Assembly: GCA_004431415.1 (NCBI GenBank)
Contig: QPMI01000602.1
Coordinates: forward strand, 124,001 to 188,000
DNA: 64,000 nucleotides
Direction: 5' to 3'
DNA from: Cyanophora paradoxa
Taxonomy: Eukaryota > Glaucocystophyceae > Cyanophorales > Cyanophoraceae
Below, one piece after another: positions 10,972 through 21,499 of the stretch. Every line of letters starts with the position of its first letter. The first letter of the stretch is position 1. The position numbers were made by a program, and so were the translations under genes. The notes below the pieces were generated by a model. That model worked only from the letters and a program-made list of their open reading frames with translations, was not told the DNA's origin and did not search any database.

Positions 10972-12951
10972 CTACTCGGAGCCCTTGGCCGGTGAGCCGT
11001 CATCCATGTCAGAATACGAGAGGACGGCATTCAGTTCGCCTCGGATGGCAGCCAGAAGCAGGACCGATCCAAGGCAGCAAGGAACCAGGTAGAGGAGGGC
11101 AGGCTGAGAGGAATGTGTTGAGTGAATGATTACGGGTAAAAAATGAAAAAAGTTCAGGCAGCCTTAAAAAAGTTGGGGGCACCTGGGCAGCCTTAAAAAA
11201 GTTCATGATGGCGACTGTTGCAACGAGTCCAGCAACATATCCTCCAAAGACCGTATAGAAGTACCTTGGAAGCGAGTCGGGATTGCGGGGCAGGAACCAT
11301 ACATAAGCCCAGCGAGCTTACGGCTTTGGCAGGCCATTCAGAGAAGGGCCCAATGCCGATATATGGCTCGCGGCCTTCAGAGAGCGGTCAAAAGGAGACA
11401 GCTTTTCAGTGAAAAGCACAGCACCTCATCCTTCAATGACTCCTTTGACTTGTCCTTCAACTTGTCCTTCGATTTTTCGTTCTCGTCCTTTGTCTTGTCC
11501 TTGGCACCTCCACGGGGCTTTGCGAGTGCGCGGTGCACGTCCATCCGGAGCAGCAAGGCAATGAAAACGCCTGCAGCAGCAGTCAGAGAATGGGGAATAG
11601 GAAGCGGTCGGGCACGGACCTGGAATCACGACATCCCCGAGGCCCAGCATATTGAACTGCAACAAGGCGCTCAAAAAGCACACACGGCAGCAAAGAGAAA
11701 AGACAGGGTGACGGACCTGAGGAGGGGCGGCAAGCAGATCACGGGGGAAGAGGAACTTGATCGGGGCATCAAACTTCTTGGCCACAGTGACCTGCTCATG
11801 GCTCATCTACTCTCGGCTGGAAACAAGAAGACGGAAAAAGATGTTTACCATGACATCCGTGCCGAAAACCCAGAAGATGTCATAGAAGAACTGTGAGTGC
11901 CGCTCAGGAGAATTCGGCAAATGCAGTTTGCTGGCATACCAGGCCGCAGAGGAGGATGAGACCGACCTGCATGTATATGAGGCACTGATAGCAGCTGTAA
12001 GCGAGCGGGAAGTGAATACTTTGAAGGAGCCGAGCGAGATCATTTCGATGCCTTGTATGCAGAAGGCCATCCTGGAAAGCCGAGACGTCAAGAGGAGAGA
12101 GAGAAGGCAAGAGATGAGCAGCTGCACCCAAAGAGGTTGTTGGCAGTCCAGTGCTTCTTTGCAACATACCTGGGAGGTGGCTTAGTGTTCTACCTGCTGA
12201 TTCCAAGGGCACACACCAGGCAGAAAAGGCGACCGCGAAAATCCATCGCAGCAGGTCGCCGGGGGTCGTGGAGAATTGAATGCCGGATGAGCCTGGTTTT
12301 GAACGCCAGAAAGGGATTGGGATGCAGCCCTCGATGCGGCGCTCATAGACTGCATCCGGAAGCACGTAATCGAACACAGTGGCTGATGCGCCCGCAAATG
12401 CAATGACCCCTGCGACCTGCGTAAGTGGCGATTTCGCACCCTTGTGGCGAGCTCGAGGCCCTACCAATTACTATGATGTATGCTGTGAGCAGCAAATTGA
12501 CTGCAAGGCGCGGTGTCAGGGAACACAATGGGGCGCAATGTGAGAAGAGGGACGGAGCCTCACTCAGGTCTGGGCTGAACAGCTTGAAGAGAACGTAGAG
12601 GCCAAAGAGGGCGCACGAGGCGATGAGGGGGAATCTGCACACAGGTCGCATTCCCTCAGACTTCAACAACGCATTCGATCGGATATGCGCACTTGTACGC
12701 ATCTGACTCCTGCACGACGCTTTCCGCCTTCTGCTCCTCCGGCACATGTACGCTCTTGTGCGCTGCGCGCTCAAGCGATCGGTTCGGACGCGTGCGAGCG
12801 CGTGCGCGGGCGCTCACCGCCGATGTAGATGCACGCGCAGCTGACGAGCAGCATGTGCGCTGGAACGGGTACTTGCACGAGGCTGTAAGGGAAGAACACG
12901 CTGCCGATGAGCAGGGCATGCAGGACCATGCAAAAGTCAGGCCCTGCCATG
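10972..12951 (-). CDS. Signal peptide peptidase (SPP/HM13 type)
   Basis: Intramembrane aspartyl protease of the ER that clips signal peptides after release by signal peptidase. Start ATG 12951 (MAGPDFCMVLHALLIGSVFF), followed by VPVPAHMLLVSCACIYIGG, a luminal-type linker SVHVPEEQKAESVVQES, and membrane segments FPLIASCALFGLYVLFKLFS and AVNLLLTAYIIVIG. The two catalytic aspartates lie in FFYDIFWVFGTDVMV (about 11840-11890) and MLGLGDVVIPG (about 11630-11660). The third signature, PALLYLVP, is near 11085-11110. The last exon ends ELNAVLSYSDMDDGSPAKGS plus Glu at stop 10972. A Lys/Asp-rich cytosolic loop (KDKTKDENEKSKDKLKDKSK) follows the GLGD helix near 11430-11510, longer than in animal SPP. 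Eight or more introns. The protein should be a full-length family member. Confidence 0.92.
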
Positions 12952-13159
12952 GCTGCTTCGGACGCGGCGCGCGCCGCTGAAGAACTTCAGATGTGGTTCG
13001 TCCCCGTGCTCCTCGTCGTTCTAGTGCTCCGCGCCGAAGCAAAGCCGGTCTGCTGCGAAGCAAAAAGCCGATGCTGAATCGCCGGCGAGGGGCTCGAGGG
13101 GATGCCAAAGCTTAAGCTGCGGTCGGGACCACGAACTGCGAGCCGTGTACCCCTTCATG

Positions 13160-13305
13160 AGAAAAGCTGTTTTTAGTCTTTTTTTGTGACCTCCTTGTTT
13201 CAAAACTCCAATTACAAAGAGTTCTTTAGCTCCAGAATTATCAGCACAATGTAATCTTGTACCGATAGTTATACCTGCTGATCTTTTTAAATATGTTTTA
13301 TTCAT
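13160..13305 (-). pseudogene. Truncated uL14 (RPL23/L14)-like start in AT-rich DNA
   Basis: The frame from ATG 13305 reads MNKTYLKRSAGITIGTRLHC and then ADNSGAKELFVIGVL and GGHKKRLKTA. CADNSGAK is the uL14 ribosomal-protein signature. The arrangement fits the archaeal/eukaryotic type better than the bacterial one, because a basic K-R-L-x-T-A stretch stands where RPL23 has NRLPAA. Homology stops at about 13160, and the frame runs on into ordinary GC-rich sequence, so only the first third is present. The stretch 13150-13390 is strikingly AT-rich against its neighbours. It could be a transferred or contaminating fragment, or a decayed exon of a divergent nuclear gene. The donor is unknown. Confidence 0.5.
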
Positions 13306-13744
13306 TTCTTAACTACTTTCAATACTACGTGGCTCTTTATTTTTGATAGTCTTCTTTCTGATCATGATCTCTCCTGCTCTTTACACGGTAGCTACACGCC
13401 CACATGCTACGTGCTGGTACCCGGGGGATGCCGGGCCCGTAGGGGGATAGTAGAGCAGTGCCAAGCTCGCAAGCCCCGAAGAACGAGGCGCAAACCGGGC
13501 TACCCCCGTCTGCGAGGCCTATCCTTGGAAGGCGGCCTACGCGATGAAGAAGAAAATAATACTACGGGCTATTCTAACCTAAGCTATCGCCGCGAAGACC
13601 TGCCGCGATCTTAAGCTAACCGGGCTAATACTACGTGAAGACCTGCCGCGATCTTAAGCTATCCATGGCCAGAACTTGATCGTAATTCTGATCAGTCGAC
13701 CTGGCCTTTGTCCTGGGGAGGGACCGGACTCTGTGGAAAAGTTG
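13306..13744. other. Gene-poor stretch with a short tandem duplication
   Basis: Begins AT-rich and turns GC-rich near 13390. At 13594-13620 and 13637-13662 the block GAAGACCTGCCGCGATCTTA is repeated with AGCTA after it. The flanking words AAGCTA and GGGCTA recur. No convincing gene. Confidence 0.5.
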
Positions 13745-13873
13745 CAGGTGGCCGAGTTTGACACGGAGTGTAATCGTTGGTCCTTTTTGTTGGTTACAGA
13801 TGCCCCAAATGCCCGTACCGCATTTTCTGTCGCCGTCGTGGGCCAGACTCTTTACGTCTTAGGAGGAAAAGGT
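13745..13873 (+). pseudogene. Isolated kelch-repeat exon fragment
   Basis: One exon-like block reads VAEFDTECNRWSFLLVTDAP then ARTAFSVAVVGQTLYVLGGK, a single kelch blade (RW spacer, then a hydrophobic run ending in GG). An AG acceptor (GCAG) precedes it and a GT donor follows it. No further blades are visible on either side, so it is an exon remnant or an exon of a gene I cannot assemble. It is not a copy of the T1-kelch gene at 36-38 kb at the nucleotide level. Confidence 0.35.
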
Positions 13874-14279
13874 CTCCTTCAGCTCAACCTCGCCCTTCTC
13901 CCCCTGCAGCTGGGCCCTCCCTGCCCCTTAGCTAGCCTGTTTGTCTTTGCAACGAGATATATTTGCAATTGCTAAAGGAAGGAACAGACTATGAGAAACT
14001 TCGCAATAGCAAAGAAAGGCCTGCTACAACCTCCTCTGGCTTCATTATATAGTTAGACAAGCGAGTCCCGGGTCCCTGCGGAGCAGGAGTGGCCTTGGGG
14101 TCTTGGGGCTTCAAGGCGTGAGGGTGGCTGCTCTTTGTTTTAACCGGGGGCGCGCAACCGCGCGCGGTTACACAGGCGAGGGGGAGAGAAACAGGGGGGC
14201 CACTCAGCAAGGGTATACGTACACTCTCAAATGAGGTCCAAATTTTTTTTCTATAATCTCATTTCAAGTTCTGAAGTTT

Positions 14280-15195
14280 GCCAGAGGACAGGCACAGACC
14301 TAAGGGCCTCTCCTTTCCTGGCCCCAAGGTCGATATACGAATTTCGCTTTCTAAACTTTTGTACATGTTACCATAGTACAAGTGACCAATATTAATTAAT
14401 AATGCGCATGCAACATGTACAGACCTACTAGGCTAAGGGCCTCTCCTTTCCCCAAGGCCGCCCGGGCCCCGAGACGACCCCCCGCCGCCACAAGACGCGA
14501 GCGATGTATACGTATGCACCACGCCGTTTTAGGGGCCTCTGCGGCGCTGCTATACCTTTTCACCCTGGTCCACGGGCGTGTCTTTTGCTTCATCTCTCTC
14601 TCGTTAACGTTTGGGCACCTGCTGCTGCAGCTATAGCTATAGCTAGCTAGATCTAGAGTGTCCGCGGGGAGGCGCATTACTCTCCTTGGGGGCCACGCAG
14701 GGCCCAGCGCTAGCCGGCCAGCTTGCTGGTGGGCGCGGCTGGGCCCGCGGCCGCGGCGGCCGCTGTGTACATTCCCACACTCAGTGACTTGTAGCCCGGA
14801 CCTGCGTTTTAGTATGTGTCCCAATGCAAGACTAGACCCCCCTACATATACGTATATGCCATCCTTGCACAGCAACATCAAAAATTCCATGCAATTGGCA
14901 AGGTCGGACTTTGAATTCAATTTCGATTACGACTTGGTTGGGCTCCGCCACCGCCCTCAGACGACCCCGCCACTTCAAGATGCGATGCTGCGCCCGCAAT
15001 GCGGGCACCTCAGGGCCTGTAGCCAGTGTCCGCGGGAAGGCGCATTACTTCCCTCTGCAGCCGGGGGAACGCAGAGCCTGGCGCCGGCCGGCCAGCTTGC
15101 TGACATGGTGGGCTGGGCCCGCGGCGACGGCGGTCGCAGTGTACATCCCACACTTGTAGCCCAAATGTGTCCAAACGCTAGACCGAAGTCCATGA
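14280..15195. repeat. Nest of R1 dispersed repeat copies
   Basis: Several related blocks lie side by side. CAGACCTAAGGGCCTCTCCT (about 14295) recurs near 14420 with CTAGGCTA-type extra bases inside. GACGACCCC...AAGAYGCGA near 14475 recurs near 14960. The best-preserved R1 copies are 14656-14835 and 15027-15190. Both open AGTGTCCGCGGG, continue GGCGCATTAC, GGCCAGCTTGCTG and GGGCCCGCGG, and end in the core GTGTACATCCCACACTTGTA with GCCC. Copies are about 70-80% alike by eye. No terminal inverted repeats or coding capacity seen. The long open frame across this region is a GC artefact. Confidence 0.65.
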
Positions 15196-15799
15196 CTCTC
15201 GCTCTGCAGACACCAGTGCCGAGTATTCCTGATCTGCAAGACTGTCCGCCTCCACGTCCACCTCGCTCTGAGAACAGCGTAGAAAGAGAAAACAGGTCAG
15301 ACGGTGGCTCAGAATTGAAGCTTCAAGCTGGAAAAACAAACGTTGATTTCTTCCAAATGTGTGCTCGTGTCACCAACATCGCTCAAGTAGGGAACGAAGG
15401 ATTCTTGCACCTCCGCCTGACCCTCTGCGTCCGCCACTGTCTGGGCCTTTTCGTCCAGAGCCACTGTACATGTATGCAGTTACTCAGTGGGGCGTGACTC
15501 AGTTTTTCGGATGTCAAAAACACGCACAGATCCTGAAGACAGTGCCATTGTCTTTCCCACCGCACATTTGCCGATCATCGCCTGTGCATGGAAGCTTGCA
15601 GGTTCCAGCTTTTTCCCCATACCTGCCGCACATGAGTAGACAAGAGAAGGGGGAAAGAGAGGGGGGGGAAGGGGGGGGAGGGAGGGAAGGGGGGGGGGGG
15701 GGGTTGGAATCCTCACTTCGCTACTTGTGGCCAAGCTCTTGAAGTGGGCAGCGTTATGTCAGAGAAAGAACGACGAGAGAAACCGACGAGAGAAACCGA
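15196..15799. other. Gap without a recognised gene
   Basis: About 600 bp. It includes a purine-rich low-complexity tract at 15640-15705 (GGGA units grading into a G run). No gene recognised on either strand. Confidence 0.45.
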
Positions 15800-16934
15800 T
15801 CACTTTTCGGCGTAGCACTTGTTCCCCTCCCTCAAGGAGATGAAATCCCCTGCTACAAACCCCTTCTGCAAACCGAGAGGCGCTCAACGACCGGCAAAGG
15901 GGGCTCTCGGCAGCCTCAGGACCACGCACTGCTTTTGCATTCGCCTGTCCCGAGGGATTGGGGAGTAGGTGAGGGGCGTGCACCAGACGACGCAGAGGCT
16001 CGCATCCAACTGGACACAGCGGCGGCTTACCAAGCACTTCGAGATGGTCATGGTCTTCGATGTCTTCACGAGGGTGCGTGCGGCAGGGTCGGCAGGGGAG
16101 TCTCCAAAGCAGCCTGCACCCGGCTCGCGTCTGAGCGCGGGGCAGGGCGGGACAGGGCCGGCCGGGTGGAAAGCACCGATATATTGAGCTATAGGGGTCG
16201 TCTTGTACAAGGACAAATGCCCGAAGCCGCCGCACTTTGTCGTCTCTCCCGAGCACGTTGCGGGACACTTGTCCGCGGGGGCGCCGCCCGGGCTGTGCTT
16301 CAGGGCGAGCCGCAACTCGTTCTAGACGGGAGCAGCGGCGCGTGAGTATGAGCATGCGCGCCGTAGACGCGCGCAGCGGCGCGTGAGAACGATGGATCTG
16401 GGCCGTGCGTGGCAGCACCAGGCGCACCGTGCCCCAGCACTGCGTCCCGTACTGCCCTTGCTCCAGCCCGAACACGCGGAACTGTAGGAGCGTGCGTCAG
16501 TGCTGCGAGCTCAGTCTGCCCGCAGCGGAGGCACTGGGCTTACACCGTGGAACTTCGCTAGCTCGTTACACTTCCCAGAGTTCATCTGTGGCCCCTGGCC
16601 GAGATAGCTGCGACGGCAATGTAAGCGAAGGGCTTTTTGCGAGTACGATTTAGAGCGCTGCTAGGACTAGGGCGCCGAGGCTGGGGCGGACTAGGGGGCC
16701 GCGCGATCCTCCTTGAAGTCGGCGCTGCGAACAGCAGTCAGAGGTGACTGCGCATCTCACGTGACTAATGCAGGATCTGGCGCACTAGCATCCAAGATAC
16801 AGCTCCGGCGGAAGCGCTTTCGGCGATGCGAAGGCAGACGCGGCCGCCTGAGCTGCCGCTGCAACTGCCGTTGTCGAGGTAGCAGCTGATGTCACCGGTG
16901 CAACTGATGCAGTCGGTGCAACGGCCGCGGCCAT
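15800..16934 (-). CDS. Secreted WSC-domain protein
   Basis: Start ATG 16934 gives an Ala-rich leader (MAAAVAPTASVAPVTSAATS...AAASAFASPKALPPE) leading to YLGCY. Across short introns the WSC domain continues: ADFKEDRAAPYYLG, MNSGKCNELAKFHG, FRVFGLEQGQYGTQCWG, NELRLALKHSPGGAPADKCP and ATCSGETTKCGGFG. This reproduces the WSC cysteine pattern and the GF-x-VFGL-x-GQ-x-QCW core. A second WSC domain starts CFGDSPADPAARTLVKTSKT, continues MTISKCL and ANAKA, and ends FISLREGNKCYAEK at stop 15800, so it lacks its C-terminal half. WSC domains bind carbohydrate, and this protein is probably exported to the cell surface. The first two exons lie in a segment that is duplicated at 25.1 kb. Confidence 0.72.
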
Positions 16935-17273
16935 GGTGCACAGCAGGCGCTAGCTGCGGCCGGCCGCCGACTGCCACACTGACAGCAGGCGCTGATGAAA
17001 GGTCCGGACGCGGTATCCCCCCCTCGGTGCACAGTGCACACTGCACAACTCCGCTGTCGGCGACCGGGCACGCCTGCGTGCTCTTGGCTTCTCCTAGCGA
17101 ACCGCTGATCGAGTTAGAGCGCCGCGGAAGCGCTGCAGCGAGTTGGGCGCGCCAGTTGGCGGCGCGTCGCCGACCAGCCACTTGAGCCACTGAGCCAGCC
17201 GGAGCGACCAGCGCCGCTTAGGTCAGCAGTGGCATCGCTGAGCTGAGCAATTCGAGCAAGCGAAACGCAACAC
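16629..17273. repeat. Segmental duplication, copy 1 (pairs with 25096-25744)
   Basis: Starts at GGGCTTTTTGCGA inside WSC intron 2 and runs through the first two WSC exons and the upstream intergenic DNA. The first ~500 bp are nearly identical to 25096-25665; beyond that the match fades to GAGCTGAGCAATTCGAGCAA. The main differences are small blocks: CCTAGTAG, an 8-base GATGATCT-like block and an AGATCT-type block present only in copy 2, and one AGCT/CTAG-type block present only in copy 1. Confidence 0.9.
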
Positions 17274-17416
17274 GGACGTTTTTTTTGCTAAGCGTCCAGC
17301 CGCTGAGCGTCCGAATCAGGCAGCACTGTTTCGCGCCCAGTACGTTCGGCTGGCATAAGCGCTCGAAAGCAAGCCAAAGCTAGAGCGGACGGCGGTCGGC
17401 CTCCAGGCCGCTTGAG

Positions 17417-20400
17417 ATGGGAGGCGGCCGGTCGAAGCCGCGCCCGCCTCCGGTCTGCTGCCATGCGCTCGCTGCTCCGTCAATGCCCCCTCTGACGCAT
17501 ATCGCTGCCTGCGCTTCGGTTATCTTTGATGCAGCCGCCCCCAGTGCGTCGCCTCCCTCGACGCAACTCGCTCATATTGTTTGCTGAGGGCCGCTCGCAG
17601 GTCCACCCGAAGCCCATCCCTCCGCCCCCGCCCCCGCCCCCGCCGCCCCCTCCTCCACCTCCCCCGCGTACTCGGCCCGTGCCCCGCTCGCACGCCGCGC
17701 CGCTGAGCGCGACCTTCGCGCAGCGCCCCCGCCGCCCATCCTGATCAAGCCGCCCGATGGCCCTGCCGTCACGGAGACTGCGTCGGTCCCGCGGCAGCTC
17801 CCGAACGGCCGGGAGATTTACACAGCGGGAACGCCCCAGTTCTCCAGTGAGCACCGCCCCGCGCGCCCTCCGCGCACCCCGCAGGCCCCCGAATCCGACG
17901 GACGGCAGGGGGCGAGGTGAAAACGCTCATCCGGGACATATTCAAGGGGGATCTCGACCTGGCCAAGGTGCGGCGGGGCGGCGTCCCCGCCCTCGACCGG
18001 CGCTCTGACCCGGGGGGTGCAGGTGGAGCTGGGCAAGGACAACCCGAAGGTCCTCAGCATACCGCAGGCCGTCCGCTCGTGCGCCGTCCCGGCCGCTGCC
18101 GCGCCCGCCCGCGGCGGCGGCCGAGCCGGCGGTCTGCAGCTACATGAAGGCGCTGTGCCAGGGGTCGCCCCGCTTCGGCGGCGACAAGCTGCCCCTCAAG
18201 CTCGATTGCACGGTCAACTCCACCCCGCCCCGCCCCCCCCCCCGCCGGCCCTCGGCGAGGCGCGCGGCGTGACGCTCCGCCAGATGGCCGGCAACGACCT
18301 CGAGAACAGTCCTGACTTCGCCGTCACGCCGGGCGAGTTCAAGGTCCGGCCCCGGCCCCTCCCCACCCCGCCTACCGGCCGCACTGACGACACTCTCGCG
18401 CAGTATCTGAAGCTAGCACCCCCCAGTGCGGCCCCGCCTCCGCCGTGCACAAGCCCCGAGTACTGTATCTGAATGGGCCTGCGCTCTTTCCGGCAGGCGG
18501 GCGCCCCGGCCAGGTCGTGCACGCGTGTGCGTCTCCTATTTTTCCCCCTCCCACCCCCTCCCCCCCCTCCCTCCCCCCCTCCCCCCCTCATCCTCCCCCC
18601 TTCGACGCGCCCGGGCCGCAGCTGCGGAGAACGACAGCCCGCTGCCCCAGACGGAGACCATCTCGAAGTCGACCATCGTGAAGGAGTCGCGTGCGTGTAC
18701 CCCCGCCGCCCGCCGCCCGCTGCCGCACGACGCGCGCTATTTGCGCACATGCTGCAGATTCGTTCAAATCGTCGAAGAGGTGAGGCGGAGCCCGCGCCCG
18801 CGCCCGCGCTTCGAAAAGGGAGAGCCGACCCGCCCCCGCCGGCAGCATCGACACGGGCACGAAGACAGAGGCGGTGGCGGACGTGAAGGTTCGCGCCCCG
18901 CGGCGGCCGCCGCCCGCGGCCTGTACCCCTGAGCCCCGCGCCAGATCCCCGCGACCGGCGCCTCGGCCACCTCCCGGGCCTCCGCGTACTTCTCGGTACC
19001 CCGCCCGCCCGCCCGCCGGCCCGCCGGCCCGGTCTCGTGACGTCCCCGGCAGTTCAAGACGAGCGAGGACAAGGCGCAGACGGTCGAGACGACGTCGAAG
19101 CTGGAGCTCACCAAGGCGCGCGCCTCGCCGCCCAGGCGGCCACGCGGGGCTCACCCGGGGCGCGCAGGTCGTCAACCTTCCTCCCTACTCCAAGGCGGAC
19201 GTGGTGTGGACGGTGACGGAGGGGAACGTCGACCTCCCCTGGGAGCTCAAGGTCGACATCCAGGGGTACCGCGACACCGCGTCTCCGCGGCGGCCTCCTA
19301 GCTCACGCCGGGGCGCAGCAACTTCCGGTTCTTCACGTACAAGATGCCGACGGACCGCTTCCAGCTGAACTACTGCGGGCACGCGATGCGCGCTTACTTC
19401 GAGCAGGCCCGCCGACACCGCCGCTTGCCCCGCCCATCCCCCTCCCTCGCCCCCTTACCCTCCCCGTCATGCGAGCAGAAGCACTTCTACGCGGACGGCG
19501 GTGCGAACATGGCGGACGGGCTCCCCGACTACCTCCAGACGTGCGGCCTCAACTTCGTCACCATACCCGTCTGCGAGGCCCTGGTGCACCACGCCCGCCC
19601 CTCCTCTCCCCAGCACTTGAGCTCGCCTCATTCCGGCCGCCCCCCTCCGTCCCACCTCCCTCCCTCCCCCTCTCCAGGTCTGGTACAAGAAAGTGAAGCC
19701 GGAGGGCGCGGCGTCAGACTTCCGCAAGTGCACGTTCACCATCCCCGGGCGATACAAGCGCGCCCCAACGCTTTCCCCTCGAAACGAGGACGTGGGGCTG
19801 ACGGCCGCCGCGCAGAGGCGTGACGGCAACTCGCGTCAAGGCACAGGTCGAGGTGCGCTTCGCGCCCGACACGTGATTCGCCACCCCCCCCTCTCCCCCC
19901 TCCCTTCCACACACACACAACCCCCCCCTTCCCCCCCCCCTCTTCGCCGAGCGCGAGGGGCGACGCGGCGGTAGACGAAGCCGCTGGACGAGGAGCTGGA
20001 CGACTGGCAGGAGGCGCTGTACCGTGGCCAGAAGCTCGCCCCGCACCAGAGCATGCAGCTCCCCAAGCACGACAAGGCGCGCCGCCCGCGCCGCTTCCGC
20101 CTGCGCCGCTCACGCCGGCCGGGCCGCACAGCTCGTGGATATCGATGCTCATGTCGTCCCTTACGACGCGGCGGAGGCCGTCGAGCCCCACGCCGTATCT
20201 GACCCAAGGTCCGCGTCCGCTGTTGTGAAGAGCTCGCCTCAATCCGCCGCCCCTGCCCACGCGCGCCCCCCAGCGCCCTGGAGGACGCTTTCGCGGAGGG
20301 CGAGGCAGGGGCCTTCCTCACCGCCATCGCGGACCACTCGGCGATCCACATACACCTCGAGGACTACAGCCACCCAATCGCATGACCCGTCGCGTCGCCT

Positions 20401-20587
20401 CTTTTTGAAAAATTCTTAAAGCGATGGTTGCATTGCTGCGGCCCAGCCTGGCAGAACCACGCTTCTCGTGCTGCCGGAGCACACCTCGAAGGCCCCACTT
20501 ACCTTCAGCGAAGAGCCCCTGATCATGAGCAAGGCCGTGCATTCCAAGGCTTCAGTGGTGCTCGAGTTCACCTGGTGTGGCCGCTAG
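17417..20587 (+). CDS. N-myristoylation-motif protein with possible aerolysin-like module (paralogue A)
   Basis: Start ATG 17417 opens MGGGRS, a good N-myristoylation signal (Gly2, Ser6), followed by a Pro-rich segment. The many exons that follow show LPNGREIYTAGTPQ, LIRDIFKGDLDLAK, SYMKALCQGSPRFGGDKLPL, LRQMAGNDLENSPDF, then Thr/Ser-rich beta strands (KAQTVETTSKLELTK), VNLPPYSKADVVWTVTEGNV with DLPWELKVDIQGY, FRFFTYKMPTDRFQLNYCGH, a cysteine-containing block (DYLQTCGLNFVTIPVCEAL), and a C-terminal beta region (TTLLVLPEHTSKAPLTFSEE) ending at 20587. The Ser/Thr-rich strands followed by V-x-x-PP...V-D-x-PW-x resemble the ETX/MTX2 (aerolysin-like) beta-pore module. That is pattern resemblance, not proof. 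No signal peptide is seen; the acyl motif argues for the inner face of a membrane. Several exon joins are provisional. Confidence 0.5.
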
Positions 20588-21499
20588 GCCATGCATGATG
20601 CACTGCCAGGCTGCCAGGCTGCCGTGCTGGTGCCCGGCCGGTAAAGGACCCGGGAAATGATCTCCAGTAACTCACTGTCAGTCAGGGCCACCGTGATTAA
20701 TATTGAAGTCGGGCCGCCGGGCTCCGGATCCGAGGCTCATGATCAACCGGATCTCAGTGTGATTCAGTGTGCGACGGCGGAGGGGGGGGGGGGGGGGGGG
20801 GGGGGGTGCGTGGCCACGGGGGGCCCTAGCTATAGGCCTAGCTATAGGCGGGCCTCAAGCTCACGCCGTGACGTGCATTATATATATGTATCGGATATCA
20901 CTATACGTATATATACGTCTATAATTACGATCGCGATCATGTCACGTGCACGGGATCCGGGGGAGCACTATATATAGCCTAGTAGCTACCTGGCCGCCGA
21001 GCCGGCCACCTTCATCTGTTGCGCGAGGTGCACCTGCACTGCGGCAGCTGCAGATCTGGATGATGCGGTCGGCAGCCTGCCGCGGCCGGCCTGAACCGGA
21101 TCCGTCGGACTGCCGGACTCGGCTGGGCCCTCTGCAGCTGCTTTCCATTCCCCTCCGCTCTGCTTTCTGCCAGGGGCCCCACTGACTCACTGCCACTCGC
21201 TCCTCCCACCCGTCGGCACGGCGACCGCGCCCCCACCCGGAGTTCCCAACGGCGCTGAGTATGACAGCAGAGGGGGCAGCACCTCTGCAGGTCCGCCATG
21301 GCCAGGCGCACCGCATGCGCATGCAGTCCGAGCTCCGGCGGCCCGGAGCGGTCTGGAGCCCCAGAGCGGATCCTGGACCGCCAAGCAGCGCAGAATACCC
21401 ATAGTAATGTAGAACTGATGTATACCGGGCGAGATTCGGGGGCAATGTACAGGTGGCCTGGCGAGCCACTGGCGGGGCGGGACGCGTGGAAGACGGGGG
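20588..21499. other. Intergenic region with G tract and palindrome-rich tract
   Basis: About 900 bp. It contains a ~27 bp run of G near 20780-20806, GCTATAGG/CCTAGC palindromes at 20820-20850, and a dense run of self-complementary words (TATATATA, GATATC, ACGTATATATACGT, GATCGCGATC) at 20875-20945. Open frames on both strands at 21000-21500 look like GC shadow; the 3' UTR of POMP may reach in. Confidence 0.5.

Noticed and set aside
13021-13160. Rest of a complete uL14 protein
   Set aside because: After the KRLKTA segment the frame reads ordinary GC-rich intergenic sequence with no uL14 blocks.
14658-15497. 279-residue frame across the R1 repeats
   Set aside because: Its translation is repeat sequence (two diverged copies of the same element) without domain signature, and it spans non-homologous DNA.
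16765-17190. 141-residue minus-strand frame in the duplicated segment, partly kept in the 25.3 kb copy
   Set aside because: The segment encodes the WSC leader in a different frame, which joins cleanly to the WSC exons; an uncompensated 7-base indel breaks this alternative frame in the second copy.
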